Shown: positions 1 to 7,725 of the stretch, piece after piece
Layout of the letters: every line of letters starts with the position of its first letter
Position numbering within the stretch: the first letter of the stretch is position 1
NCBI RefSeq assembly: GCF_003014555.1
Contig: NZ_PYGE01000021.1
Coordinates: 1 to 64,000, forward strand
Direction: 5' to 3'
Source: Haloactinopolyspora alba
Lineage (GTDB): Bacteria > Actinomycetota > Actinomycetes > Jiangellales > Jiangellaceae
Length of the DNA: 64,000 nt
Translations under genes and position numbers: made by a program
The notes under the pieces: model-generated
What the model was told of the DNA's origin: nothing
Databases searched by the model: none
What the model saw: only the letters and a program-made list of their open reading frames with translations

Positions 1-258
1 GTGCTCGTGCACCACGTCGACCGGGCAGCTACAGCGCGCGTACTCCGGGCGCTCACACAACTCGGCCAGCGCATCCACCTGAACCGCCTCGACGTACGCC
101 TTGAGGCGTTCCTGCGCCTGCAGCACCACGACCAGCTCGTGCGCGGACAACGCCTGAACGTCGACCTCGGCCAGCAACACCGCCAACTCCGGCCCATGCG
201 CCCGCCCCAGCCCGGCGACCGCCCAGGCGCCCTCGGGTGTCGCGTCGTCGTCGCTCAC
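1..258 (-). CDS. DUF222 / HNH-endonuclease-type protein, N-terminal part (runs off the left edge)
   Basis: The minus strand reads open from a GTG at 258 through position 1 for 86 codons. It begins VSDDDATPEGAWAVAGLG and continues with the helical start typical of DUF222 proteins: ELAVLLAEVDVQALSAHELV, then a QAQERLKAYVEA segment. Members usually carry a C-terminal HNH nuclease motif, which would lie outside this window. The family (13E12-like in mycobacteria) is abundant and often multicopy in actinobacteria and is of uncertain role. The overlapping plus-strand reading is basic, proline-rich and has the look of an antisense shadow. Only the N-terminus can be judged, so nuclease function is inferred. 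Confidence 0.75.
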   Translation of the reverse strand, partial: MSDDDATPEGAWAVAGLGRAHGPELAVLLAEVDVQALSAHELVVVLQAQERLKAYVEAVQVDALAELCERPEYARCSCPVDVVHEH

Positions 259-357
259 ACAGTCACCCCTATTCGTCCGGCCGAAGGATCGCGCCTACAC
301 CCTCCATTCAACCGGACACGCGTTCGAATCCATAGAGATGACCACCATGATTCCTCA

Positions 358-409
358 GGGCAACCGGTTGCCCCGAACAGGGCAACCAAGCCATCACCTC
401 CGGGCAACC
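358..409. repeat. Cluster of four GGGCAACC units in a gene-free stretch
   Basis: Between the DUF222 start (258) and the end of the membrane-protein gene (557) lie about 300 bases without a gene. GGGCAACC occurs at 358-365, 380-387 and 402-409, and its inverse GGTTGCCC at 366-373. Units one and two form a perfect 16-bp palindrome. Units two and three form an 8-bp hairpin with a 6-base loop. It could terminate the upstream minus-strand gene or bind a regulator of the DUF222 gene. Nothing else recognisable is seen in 259-556. Confidence 0.5.
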
Positions 410-556
410 ACGCCCTGCTTGACCAACTCCGCCAAGACCAACCCCGCCAAGACCGGACAGACACACGCCGATCTGCCCGGCGGCGACGACGAGCGCAGAC
501 GTCAGCGGTCCACGACATCGCGGAGATGGGCCGGCGACCGCCGCCGGGCAAGTCGA

Positions 557-1894
557 CTAACCGTCACCGTCGACGGCGCGCAGGGTGTGCACCTTGATGT
601 CCGCGGCGACCAGCCGCGCCGCCGCGTGCTGCCAGTTGTACAGCGTGCGTTCCGGCACGTACCTGCGGAACCAGTCGAAGGCGCGCCGCGAGGTCTCGTC
701 CAGGCTGCTGAGGTCGGGCTGGCGACGGTAGGGACGGATGCCGGCGACGTACGGGAAGTACAACGCGTTGTAGTGGCGCCACTCGTCGCTGGTGCCGAAC
801 ACTTGCTCGCGCGGGCGCAGCCGCTCGATGCTCTCCAGCAGGATCGCCTTCAGCTCGACCGCACGGTCCAGCGACTGTTCGGGTCCGCCGCGCGCGGCGA
901 GCCGCTCGTCGACCGCGGGCAGCCGGGTCAGCGGGCTGGACACCAGCTTGCCGAGGTCGCCGTAGTGTCGCAGCGCATCGCGGACCAGCCGGGTGAAGGC
1001 GGTCTCGTCCATCGCCGCGAGCTCGTGGTGCTCGTCCCTGCGCGGAAGCGCGTCGGTGGCCGCACGCAGCTCGGACCGTTCGTCGCGCAGCCGCGGTGTG
1101 CCGGCGAACACGAACCGGTCGGCCATCGCCTGCAGCGGGCTGGCGAGCGTCACCAGCGCGACCGCTGTCGCCACGATGCCGAACACCAGCGGCCGGAGCG
1201 CCGCGTCGTCGTCGACACCGGCGAGGACCACGCCGACCTGGCCACCGAACACCACCGCCACGAAGCCGGCGCCCATGGCCGAGCGGCGCAGGTCGGCGGC
1301 GAGCGCCTCGCCGGACTCCAGCGCGTTCGTGACCGCGGCCACCACGCCCAGCACCACCAGGTCGAGGCCGATCCCGGCCAGTACGAGCCCGTCTGGCACC
1401 CAGTCGAGCGGCATCAGCAGCAGCGCCACACCGAGACCGAACAGCAGCGTGACCAGCACGACGATGCCATCGCGTCCGCTCGTCACACTACGCGCCCGCA
1501 CCAGCAGCACGAGTGCCGCCGCCAACGGGACCAGCACCAGCGCCGTCGCGGCGACCTCCCACGGGCCACCCAGCCACGAGGCCAGCACCAGTGCCACCGT
1601 CCCGGCGGGCAGGACGGTGCGCCGCCACGACAGCTCGGCGCCCTGGCGCAGCGGATGCTCGGCCGGAAGCAGCGCGACCAGCACGCCGGTCCAGATCAGC
1701 ACCGGCAGCCCGGCCAGCACGGCACCGGGATCGACGGTCCAGTCGGTGTCGAACGGTTCCAGCACGAGCGCGGCGGCGTAGGCCAGCAGCCCGGCACCTG
1801 AACGCGACATCACCGGGTCGGTGCGGTCGCGACCGAGCAGGTAGAGCCCGAGCCACCACGCGACCGTGAACGCCGCCACCGACAACCCGAGCAC
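557..1894 (-). CDS. Polytopic membrane protein with conserved-looking cytoplasmic C-terminal domain, function unknown
   Basis: This 445-residue protein has about nine hydrophobic segments in residues 1-265 (for example 2-20, 112-133, 142-163 and 169-192). A soluble region of about 180 residues follows. The layout resembles the N-terminal membrane sensor of some histidine kinases, but there is no H-box, ATP-binding or cyclase motif. The soluble part is Arg/Leu-rich and ends with FDWFRRYVPERTLYNWQH and AARLVAADI, which could form a helix-turn-helix-like unit; that is inference only. A GTG start at 1894 is used and no good ribosome-binding site is visible. It is divergent from the FGE gene with 95 bases between. 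I do not recognise the family. Confidence 0.7.
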   Translation of the reverse strand: MLGLSVAAFTVAWWLGLYLLGRDRTDPVMSRSGAGLLAYAAALVLEPFDTDWTVDPGAVLAGLPVLIWTGVLVALLPAEHPLRQGAELSWRRTVLPAGTVALVLASWLGGPWEVAATALVLVPLAAALVLLVRARSVTSGRDGIVVLVTLLFGLGVALLLMPLDWVPDGLVLAGIGLDLVVLGVVAAVTNALESGEALAADLRRSAMGAGFVAVVFGGQVGVVLAGVDDDAALRPLVFGIVATAVALVTLASPLQAMADRFVFAGTPRLRDERSELRAATDALPRRDEHHELAAMDETAFTRLVRDALRHYGDLGKLVSSPLTRLPAVDERLAARGGPEQSLDRAVELKAILLESIERLRPREQVFGTSDEWRHYNALYFPYVAGIRPYRRQPDLSSLDETSRRAFDWFRRYVPERTLYNWQHAAARLVAADIKVHTLRAVDGDG

Positions 1895-1989
1895 GACAAG
1901 GAGGCTAGCGGCCGCACCTGCCGGGGCTCAGGCCGGACTCGATACGGTAGGGACCAGCCAGACGAACCCGGCGGAGAGAGGCGGTCACC

Positions 1990-2964
1990 GTGTCAGCGTG
2001 TTGCGGACCATCGGCGGACCACGGCGGAGCGGCCGCCGACGTCGTCGAGCTTCCGTTCACCCCGCCGAAGCGCGAACATCGTGAGGTCGCACGTGGTATG
2101 GCGTCGATCCCCGGCGGCGAGTTCTCGATGGGTGGTGACGACCCGGACGCGTTCCCCGACGATGGCGAGGGCCCGGTGCGCACCGTCCGGCTGTCGCCGT
2201 ACCTCATCGACACGACGGCCGTGACCAACCGCCAGTTCAACGCGTTCGTCAAGGCCACCGGCTACGAGACCGACGCCGAGCGGTTCGGCTGGTCGTTCGT
2301 GTTCCACATGTTCATCGGCGCCGAGCAGCGTCCACATGTCATGGACGCGACCGTGCCGGGCGCGCAGTGGTGGCTCGCGGTCGAGGGCGCGACCTGGCGT
2401 GCCCCCGAAGGCCCCGGGTCCGACGTCGACACCCGCCCGCAGCACCCTGTCGTCCACGTGTCCTGGCGCGACGCCGCCGCCTATGCGGCCTGGGCGGGCA
2501 AGCGGCTGCCCACCGAGGCCGAGTGGGAGATGGCCGCCCGCGGCGGGCTGCATCAGGCGAAGTACGCCTGGGGCGACGAGCTGGTCCCGAAGAACCGCTG
2601 GCGGTGCAACATCTGGCAGGGCACGTTCCCGCGCACCAACACCGCCGACGACGGTCACGTCGGCCCGGCGCCGGTCAAGTCGTACGCCCCCAACGGACTC
2701 GGTCTCTACGAGGTCGCCGGGAACGTCTGGGAGTGGTGCGCCGACTGGTGGAGCACCACCTGGCACGCTGAGCAGCGCCCCGAGACGCGCACCGACCCCG
2801 CCGGCCCGCCCGAGGGCGAGTTCCGGGTGACCCGCGGCGGCAGTTACCTGTGCCACGAGTCCTACTGCAACCGCTACCGGGTCGCCGCCCGGACCCGGAA
2901 CACGCCGGACAGTTCCACCGGGAACACCGGATTCCGCTGCGCCGCCGACGTCGCGTCCGGCTGA
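1990..2964 (+). CDS. Formylglycine-generating enzyme (sulfatase-modifying factor family)
   Basis: The 324-residue protein has the full FGE-sulfatase fold signature: IPGGEFSMGG at the start, KRLPTEAEWEMAARGG in the middle, GNVWEWCADW, and a C-terminal RGGSYLCHESYCNRYR then NTGFRC. The pair Cys288/Cys293 (CHESYC) matches the copper-binding catalytic pair of bacterial FGE, so this is a true formylglycine generator and not an EgtB/PvdO relative. It converts the sulfatase CxPxR cysteine to Calpha-formylglycine using O2. The GTG start at 1990 has GGAGAG just upstream. No sulfatase gene lies in this window, so its substrate is elsewhere. Confidence 0.93.
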   Translation: MSACCGPSADHGGAAADVVELPFTPPKREHREVARGMASIPGGEFSMGGDDPDAFPDDGEGPVRTVRLSPYLIDTTAVTNRQFNAFVKATGYETDAERFGWSFVFHMFIGAEQRPHVMDATVPGAQWWLAVEGATWRAPEGPGSDVDTRPQHPVVHVSWRDAAAYAAWAGKRLPTEAEWEMAARGGLHQAKYAWGDELVPKNRWRCNIWQGTFPRTNTADDGHVGPAPVKSYAPNGLGLYEVAGNVWEWCADWWSTTWHAEQRPETRTDPAGPPEGEFRVTRGGSYLCHESYCNRYRVAARTRNTPDSSTGNTGFRCAADVASG

Positions 2965-2978
2965 GCCGAGGACGGGCC

Positions 2979-3440
2979 GTGGACGACGCCGGGCAGCCGT
3001 CGCGGCTGCCGCCCTACCTGGCGTTCTTCGGAACGCTGCTGCTCATCGGCCCGGTGCACCTGGTCACGCCGGGGCCGCAGCTGCTGACGTTCCCGGCCAC
3101 GCTGGCCGGCCTCGCGGTCATCGCGGCCGGGCTGGTCCTGGCCGGCGGGCAGCAGCGCGCGATCGGCCGGCACGGTCAGGGCGGGATGTACACCGACGTC
3201 CCGACGCGGCTGATCGACGACGGCGTGTTCCGGTTCTCCCGCAATCCGCTCTACCTGGCGATGGTCCTGCTGACGCTGGGGATCGCCGTGCTGCTGGGCA
3301 GTCTCGGCGCGCTGGTGCTCGTGGCACTGGAGTTCGTGGCGATGAACGTGTGGGGCATCCCGTACGAGGAGCGGGTGCTGGCGCGGGAGTTCGGCGACGA
3401 CTACGCCGCCTACCGCCGCCGGGTCCGCCGCTGGCTGTGA
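2979..3440 (+). CDS. Isoprenylcysteine carboxyl methyltransferase-like (ICMT/PEMT) membrane protein
   Basis: This 153-residue integral membrane protein has three to four transmembrane stretches. Its C-terminal signature RFSRNPLYLAMVLLTLG followed by GIPYEERVLAREFGDDYAAYRRR is typical of the ICMT/phospholipid-methyltransferase superfamily, where the Arg-Asn-Pro and Glu-Glu segments contribute to SAM binding. Bacterial substrates are largely unknown. The GTG at 2979 lies 14 bases after the FGE stop, so co-transcription with FGE is likely. A longer reading frame upstream overlaps FGE and is not credible. Confidence 0.75.
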   Translation: MDDAGQPSRLPPYLAFFGTLLLIGPVHLVTPGPQLLTFPATLAGLAVIAAGLVLAGGQQRAIGRHGQGGMYTDVPTRLIDDGVFRFSRNPLYLAMVLLTLGIAVLLGSLGALVLVALEFVAMNVWGIPYEERVLAREFGDDYAAYRRRVRRWL

Positions 3441-3499
3441 GCGTCATCGATCTCTGCCGCGGAACACCCGGCGTTTCTGGATGAAATACACAAATCAGT

Positions 3500-3537
3500 G
3501 TTAACCAGTACGTTAACCGCGAGTCGACTCCTAGTAT
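3500..3537 (+). promoter_or_regulatory. Pho-box-like direct repeat plus -10 box ahead of phoD
   Basis: GTTAACC occurs at 3500-3506 and again at 3512-3518, followed by TAGTAT at 3532-3537, a good -10. PhoP boxes in actinomycetes are direct repeats near GTTCACC with 11-base period. Here the period is 12 and the fourth base differs. Its place directly upstream of a secreted phosphatase supports phosphate control, by inference. Confidence 0.4.
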
Positions 3538-3585
3538 GCCGTGCGTGATGTGATCGCCGTCCGTTCCCCACGCCTGGAGGAGTAC

Positions 3586-5175
3586 GTGTCCGATCAACGA
3601 CGCACGACGCCACTCGACCGCCGCCGATTCCTCACACTCGCCGGGGGTGGCGGGCTCGTCGCCGCCACCTCGACGGTCACCGGATTCGCCACCATCCCGG
3701 CGAACGCCTCCGCCTTCCCCGACGATCCGTTCCGGCTCGGCGTGGCCTCGGGTGACCCGCGCCCGGACGGTGTCGTGCTCTGGACGCGGCTGGCACCGGA
3801 CCCGCTGGCACCCGACGGGCGCGCCGGCATGTCGCCTCGTACCGTCCCGGTCCAGTGGCAGATCGCCGAGGACCCACGGTTCCGCCACGTCGTCCGGGCC
3901 GGCACCGAACGCGCCAGTGCCGACCTGGCGCACTCGGTGCACGCGGAGGTCGACGGGCTGCAGCCGGGCCGGGACTACTGGTACCGCTTCCGCGCCGGCC
4001 GCGAGGTCAGCCCGGTGGGACACACCCGCACCGCACCGGCGGCCGGCGCGGCGCTGTCGTCGATGACGTTCGCCTTCGCCAGCTGCCAGAACTATCCCGC
4101 CGGCTACTTCAACGCCTACCGGCACATGGCGGACGAAGACCTCGACCTCGTGGTCCACCTCGGCGACTACATCTACGAAGGTACCGCTCAGGGCAGCCTC
4201 GGCCGCGGGCACCTTCCCACGGTCGAGTGCCGTTCGCTGGCGGACTACCGGATCCGTTACGGGCAGTACAAGAGCGACCCCGACCTGCAGGCCGCGCACG
4301 CCGCCTTCCCGTGGGTGGTCGTGCTGGACGACCACGAGGTCGACAACAACTGGGCCGACGAGGTCGACGGGCACGGTGCCGGCGGACCGGAGTTCCTCGC
4401 CCGGCGCGCCGCGGCGCTGCAGGCGTACTACGAGAACATGCCGCTGCGCCGCTCCTCGATGCCGAGCGGGTACGACATGCAGCTGTACCGGCGCCTCACC
4501 TACGGCAACCTCGCCCAGCTCAACGTCGTCGACTCCCGCCAGTACCGCGACGACCAGGCTTGCGGGGACGGCCGGAGGTTCGACTGCGAAGAGCGCCTCG
4601 ACCCGAGCCGCACGCTGCTCGGCACCGAGCAGGAGTCGTGGCTGCTGGACGGTCTCGGCGGCTCTCCCACCACGTGGAACGTGATGGCGAACCAGATCTT
4701 CATGATGCAGGCCGACTCGGCGTACGGTCCCGAGCAAGCGTTCGGCATGGACACGTGGGACGGTTACGCCGCGGCCCGGTCCCGGCTGTTCACCGGTATC
4801 CAGGAGCGCGGCGTGCAGAACTTCGTCGTGCTCACCGGGGACGCGCACCGCAGCGTGGCCTCGGATCTCACCGTCGACTTCGACGACCCCGAGTCGCGCG
4901 CCGTGGGCACGGAGTTCCTCGGCACCTCCATCAGCTCCGGCGGCGACGGGCAGGACACCGACGACTGGGGCCGGCGCTGGCTCGCGGAGAATCCGCACAT
5001 GAAGTTCCACAACGTCCAGCGCGGATACGCCAGGTGCGTGGTCACGCAGGACGAATGGCGCACCGACTACCGCGTCGTTCCGTACGTGACCGAGCGCGGC
5101 GCCCCGATCAGGACCCGCGCCAGCGTCTACGTCGAGGCCGGCCGAGCCGGCATCCAGGACGTGTCGGAGGGCTGA
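3586..5175 (+). CDS. phoD: PhoD-family alkaline phosphatase, Tat-exported
   Basis: The 529-residue product has a twin-arginine signal (LDRRRFLTLAGG) followed by a hydrophobic stretch ending near ANASA. A PhoD N-terminal domain (FRLGVASGDPRPDGVVLWTR) and the metallophosphatase core come next: FASCQNYPAGYFNAY, HLGDYIYEG, LDDHEVDNNW (about residue 247) and LTGDAHRS (about 418). PhoD enzymes hydrolyse phosphomono- and diesters outside the cell using Ca and Fe. The GTG at 3586 is chosen because GGAGGAG precedes it by about 5 bases; an in-frame GTG at 3541 would put extra residues before the Tat signal. The 3' end overlaps the convergent MOSC gene by 49 bases. Confidence 0.93.
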   Translation: MSDQRRTTPLDRRRFLTLAGGGGLVAATSTVTGFATIPANASAFPDDPFRLGVASGDPRPDGVVLWTRLAPDPLAPDGRAGMSPRTVPVQWQIAEDPRFRHVVRAGTERASADLAHSVHAEVDGLQPGRDYWYRFRAGREVSPVGHTRTAPAAGAALSSMTFAFASCQNYPAGYFNAYRHMADEDLDLVVHLGDYIYEGTAQGSLGRGHLPTVECRSLADYRIRYGQYKSDPDLQAAHAAFPWVVVLDDHEVDNNWADEVDGHGAGGPEFLARRAAALQAYYENMPLRRSSMPSGYDMQLYRRLTYGNLAQLNVVDSRQYRDDQACGDGRRFDCEERLDPSRTLLGTEQESWLLDGLGGSPTTWNVMANQIFMMQADSAYGPEQAFGMDTWDGYAAARSRLFTGIQERGVQNFVVLTGDAHRSVASDLTVDFDDPESRAVGTEFLGTSISSGGDGQDTDDWGRRWLAENPHMKFHNVQRGYARCVVTQDEWRTDYRVVPYVTERGAPIRTRASVYVEAGRAGIQDVSEG

Positions 5176-5924
5176 GCGAGCGCGACCTCGGCACCGACCG
5201 TGACCCGCCCGGCGTTCACCACGTCGCCCTGCACGCCGAAGGCGATCTCGCCGGCGCGGGTCCGGTCGGCGGCCAGCGCGGCCAGGACACGATGGTCGCG
5301 GCACCCCGCTCCGGGCTCGCGGTCGACGACGGCGCAGCGCGGCAGCGCGCCGCGGACGGTCACGACGGCCGGCCCGACCCGGAGCTGCACGCCGACCCAC
5401 GCGTCCTCGCAGAACGGCGGCCGGCCCGGCGTGTCCACGACCAGTGTCGGCCGGAACCGTGCCCCGTCCTCGTCCGGCGCTCCGGTACGCCGGGCGAGCT
5501 CGGCCAGCGACGACGTGGTCACCAGCGAGACCGGTCCGGCCCAGATCACGGCTCCCGGCTCCCGCCGGCGGCACAGCCGGACCTCGCGTCCGAGGTAGCG
5601 GCTCAGCAACGCCGACCACGGCCCGTCGACGACGTTCAGGCCGACGCGGCGCCCCCAGTAGTCGCCGGTGACGGGGCCGGCCTCGGCCACCCCGCCGGTG
5701 ACGGTGCCGATCGGGGTGTGCACGGTCAGTGACGGCGGGGCCCAGTCGGCGCGGCACGCCAGCAGTGCCGGGTTCTCGGCGGTGCGCGCCACCCGGCCGG
5801 TGGCGGTCTCGAACAGGCAGAACACCCGGTCGTCCGGCACCCCGTCGACCGTCAGCGCGACGTCGCGGCGCGGCACGTGTGCCATGCCTTTCACCGGCGT
5901 CGTCGCGATCCGCACCACGCGCAT
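5127..5924 (-). CDS. MOSC-domain protein
   Basis: The 265-residue protein begins with an MOSC N-terminal beta-barrel (VVRIATTPVKGMAHVPR, VPDDRVFCLFE). It continues with a MOSC domain containing the conserved cysteine in GALPRCAVVDRE and a C-terminal GVQGDVVNAGRVTVGAEV. MOSC proteins handle sulfur or reducible N-oxygen groups on a molybdenum cofactor (as in MOCS3-sulfurase C-termini and mARC/YcbX). The ATG at 5924 lies 35 bases downstream of the ecfT stop and has GGGGAGAA upstream, so it may be the last gene of the bioY operon. The link to biotin is inferred from position only. Confidence 0.85.
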   Translation of the reverse strand: MRVVRIATTPVKGMAHVPRRDVALTVDGVPDDRVFCLFETATGRVARTAENPALLACRADWAPPSLTVHTPIGTVTGGVAEAGPVTGDYWGRRVGLNVVDGPWSALLSRYLGREVRLCRRREPGAVIWAGPVSLVTTSSLAELARRTGAPDEDGARFRPTLVVDTPGRPPFCEDAWVGVQLRVGPAVVTVRGALPRCAVVDREPGAGCRDHRVLAALAADRTRAGEIAFGVQGDVVNAGRVTVGAEVALAQPSDTSWMPARPAST

Positions 5925-5959
5925 CCGTCGTTCTCCCCGTCCGTCGTCCCGTCCGTCGT

Positions 5960-6565
5960 TCAGTCGTCCAGCCCGCGCGCCTGCAGCGCCTCGCCGAGCG
6001 CGTCCGCCTGGCGCAACACACCGACGACCAGCGGGACGGCGAACGCGCGGATGCTGCGTTCGCGGCCACGGGCACGTTGTGCGTCGCGGACGCGGCCGGC
6101 GATACCGGCGACGACCGGCACGCTGCGGATCGCCAACGACAGCAGCAGTGACACCCGCCGCGGGTCCACGCCGACCCGGCGCAGCGGCGACATGCCACGT
6201 TCGAGGGCACCCATCAGCTCACTCATCCGCGTCGTCAGCGTCACCAGCCCGGCCAGCGCGACCGCCAGCACGATCCGCGCCGTCAGCGACACCGCGGACC
6301 CGGCGTCGGTGATCAGCAACTGGACCACCAGCAGCACCGGCACGAACCAGCGCAGCGGCCGCACCTGCGCCCACGCCGCGGCCGGCCGCACCCGGGCCAG
6401 CGCGTACATCGCGGCCACCCCGGCGGCGGCGACCCCGACGGACCACGGCTCCCGAGCCAGCAGCAGGGCGGTGCACGCGAGCGCCAGCCCGGCCAACTTG
6501 CCGCCGGCCGGGGCACGATGCAGCGGCGACGTCCCCGCGACGTACGCGCCGGTGATCATGCTCAC
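5960..6565 (-). CDS. ECF transporter transmembrane (T) component, EcfT/BioN type
   Basis: This protein of about 201 residues has four or five hydrophobic segments and a cytoplasmic coupling region with the two Ala-Arg-Gly-type signatures of T components: RARGRERS and LQARGLDD. T components couple an S component (here BioY, same operon) to EcfA ATPases for vitamin import. No EcfA/BioM ATPase is encoded nearby, so a shared ATPase or solitary BioY function is implied. The GTG at 6565 overlaps the upstream stop as GTGA; an ATG two codons later is an alternative. Confidence 0.82.
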   Translation of the reverse strand: MSMITGAYVAGTSPLHRAPAGGKLAGLALACTALLLAREPWSVGVAAAGVAAMYALARVRPAAAWAQVRPLRWFVPVLLVVQLLITDAGSAVSLTARIVLAVALAGLVTLTTRMSELMGALERGMSPLRRVGVDPRRVSLLLSLAIRSVPVVAGIAGRVRDAQRARGRERSIRAFAVPLVVGVLRQADALGEALQARGLDD

Positions 6566-7725
6566 CGGACCACCTCGAACACCGCGGCCACGCCCATGCC
6601 GCCGCCGACGGCGGCCGTCGCCAGGCCCAGCGTCCCGGCGGCCGCGCCGTCGCGCACCAGCCGGCTGAACAGCCGTACGACGACGACCGCGCCGGTGGCA
6701 CCCCACGGATGCCCCAGCGCCAGGGCGCCGCCGTCGGCGCACACCACACCCGCGTCGACCTCCAGCGGGTCGAGACCCAGCGCGTCCGTCACCGCCAGCA
6801 CCTGCCCGGCGAACGCCTCGACGATCTCGACCGCGGCCAGGTCGCACACGTCCGCGCCGGCCCGGTCCAGCACCCGGCGCACGGCATCGACGGGCCCCCA
6901 GCCGGGCAGCCGCGGGTCGCAGCCGGTGACACTGCCCGCGACCAGGCGCAGTCCGGGCCGTCCGGCGCGGGCCGACTCGGGCACCACGGCCACCGCGGCG
7001 GCCCCGTCACTGTTCGCGCACGAGTTCCCGGCCGTCACCGTGCCGTCCGGGACGAACGCGGCGGGCATCCGGGCCAGCACCGACATCGACAGCCGGCGCG
7101 GGCGGTCGTCGTGCTCGACCTCGCCGACGGGGACGGTCTCGGCGTCGAACCTCCCCTGCTCACGCGCCCGCAGCGCCTTCGCGTGGCTCGCCTGCGCATA
7201 GCGGTCCTGACGTTGTCGCCCGACCCCGCACGAGCCGGCCAGGCGGTCGGCCGCGGCGCCCATGTCCGGGTCGCCGAACTCCGGCGGCGCGAACGGCGCC
7301 CGCTCGTACGGCTCGTCGCCGGCGGCTGAGCGCCGGACCCGCAGCGGCGCGGTCGACGCGCTCTCCGCCCCGCCCGCCAGGACCAGCCCGGCGTCCCCGC
7401 CGCGCACGTGATCTGCGGCGTGCAGCACGGCGGCGAGGCCGCTGCCGCACTGGCGGTCCACCGTCACCCCCGGCACGCCCACCCCGAGGCCGGCCGACAG
7501 CGCCGCGACCCGGGCCACGTTTCCGCCCGGTCCGGTGCAGTTGCCCAGGACCACGTCGTCCACCGGCCCGAGCCCGTCCGCGTCGTCGGCCACCGCCGTC
7601 AGGGCCGTCGCCGCCAGCCGGTCGACGGCGACGGTGCCGAACGCCCGCCCGGTCGTCGCGATCGGCGTGCGCCGCGCGGCGACCACCACCGCGGCGTCCG
7701 GTCGCGCGGGGACGGCGGCGCTCAC
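6562..7725 (-). CDS. Thiolase-superfamily protein with altered catalytic residues
   Basis: The 387-residue product spans the whole thiolase fold. The nucleophile is kept (VDRQCGSGL, Cys93), as is the GHP histidine (GGALALGHPWGATG, His339). Two usual residues are missing. The conserved C-[IVL]-GGGMG near the C-terminus reads AVGGGMG with Ala372 in place of the acid/base cysteine, and the NEAFA motif reads VEAFAGQ. Ordinary reversible Claisen or thiolytic chemistry is therefore doubtful. Bacillus YhfS is a thiolase-family gene in a comparable bioY cluster. The start GTG at 7725 overlaps the ligase stop (GTGA), and ecfT overlaps the end the same way, indicating translational coupling. Confidence 0.85.
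   Translation of the reverse strand: MSAAVPARPDAAVVVAARRTPIATTGRAFGTVAVDRLAATALTAVADDADGLGPVDDVVLGNCTGPGGNVARVAALSAGLGVGVPGVTVDRQCGSGLAAVLHAADHVRGGDAGLVLAGGAESASTAPLRVRRSAAGDEPYERAPFAPPEFGDPDMGAAADRLAGSCGVGRQRQDRYAQASHAKALRAREQGRFDAETVPVGEVEHDDRPRRLSMSVLARMPAAFVPDGTVTAGNSCANSDGAAAVAVVPESARAGRPGLRLVAGSVTGCDPRLPGWGPVDAVRRVLDRAGADVCDLAAVEIVEAFAGQVLAVTDALGLDPLEVDAGVVCADGGALALGHPWGATGAVVVVRLFSRLVRDGAAAGTLGLATAAVGGGMGVAAVFEVVR

Noticed and set aside
1-597. Plus-strand frame from position 1
   Set aside because: The minus strand encodes a recognisable DUF222 N-terminus over the same bases; the plus frame is basic and low-information.
3118-6210. 1030-codon minus-strand open frame across phoD and MOSC
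   Set aside because: It is antisense to the clearly coding phoD and out of frame with MOSC and EcfT; composition is Arg/Pro-rich without domains, a GC-rich shadow.
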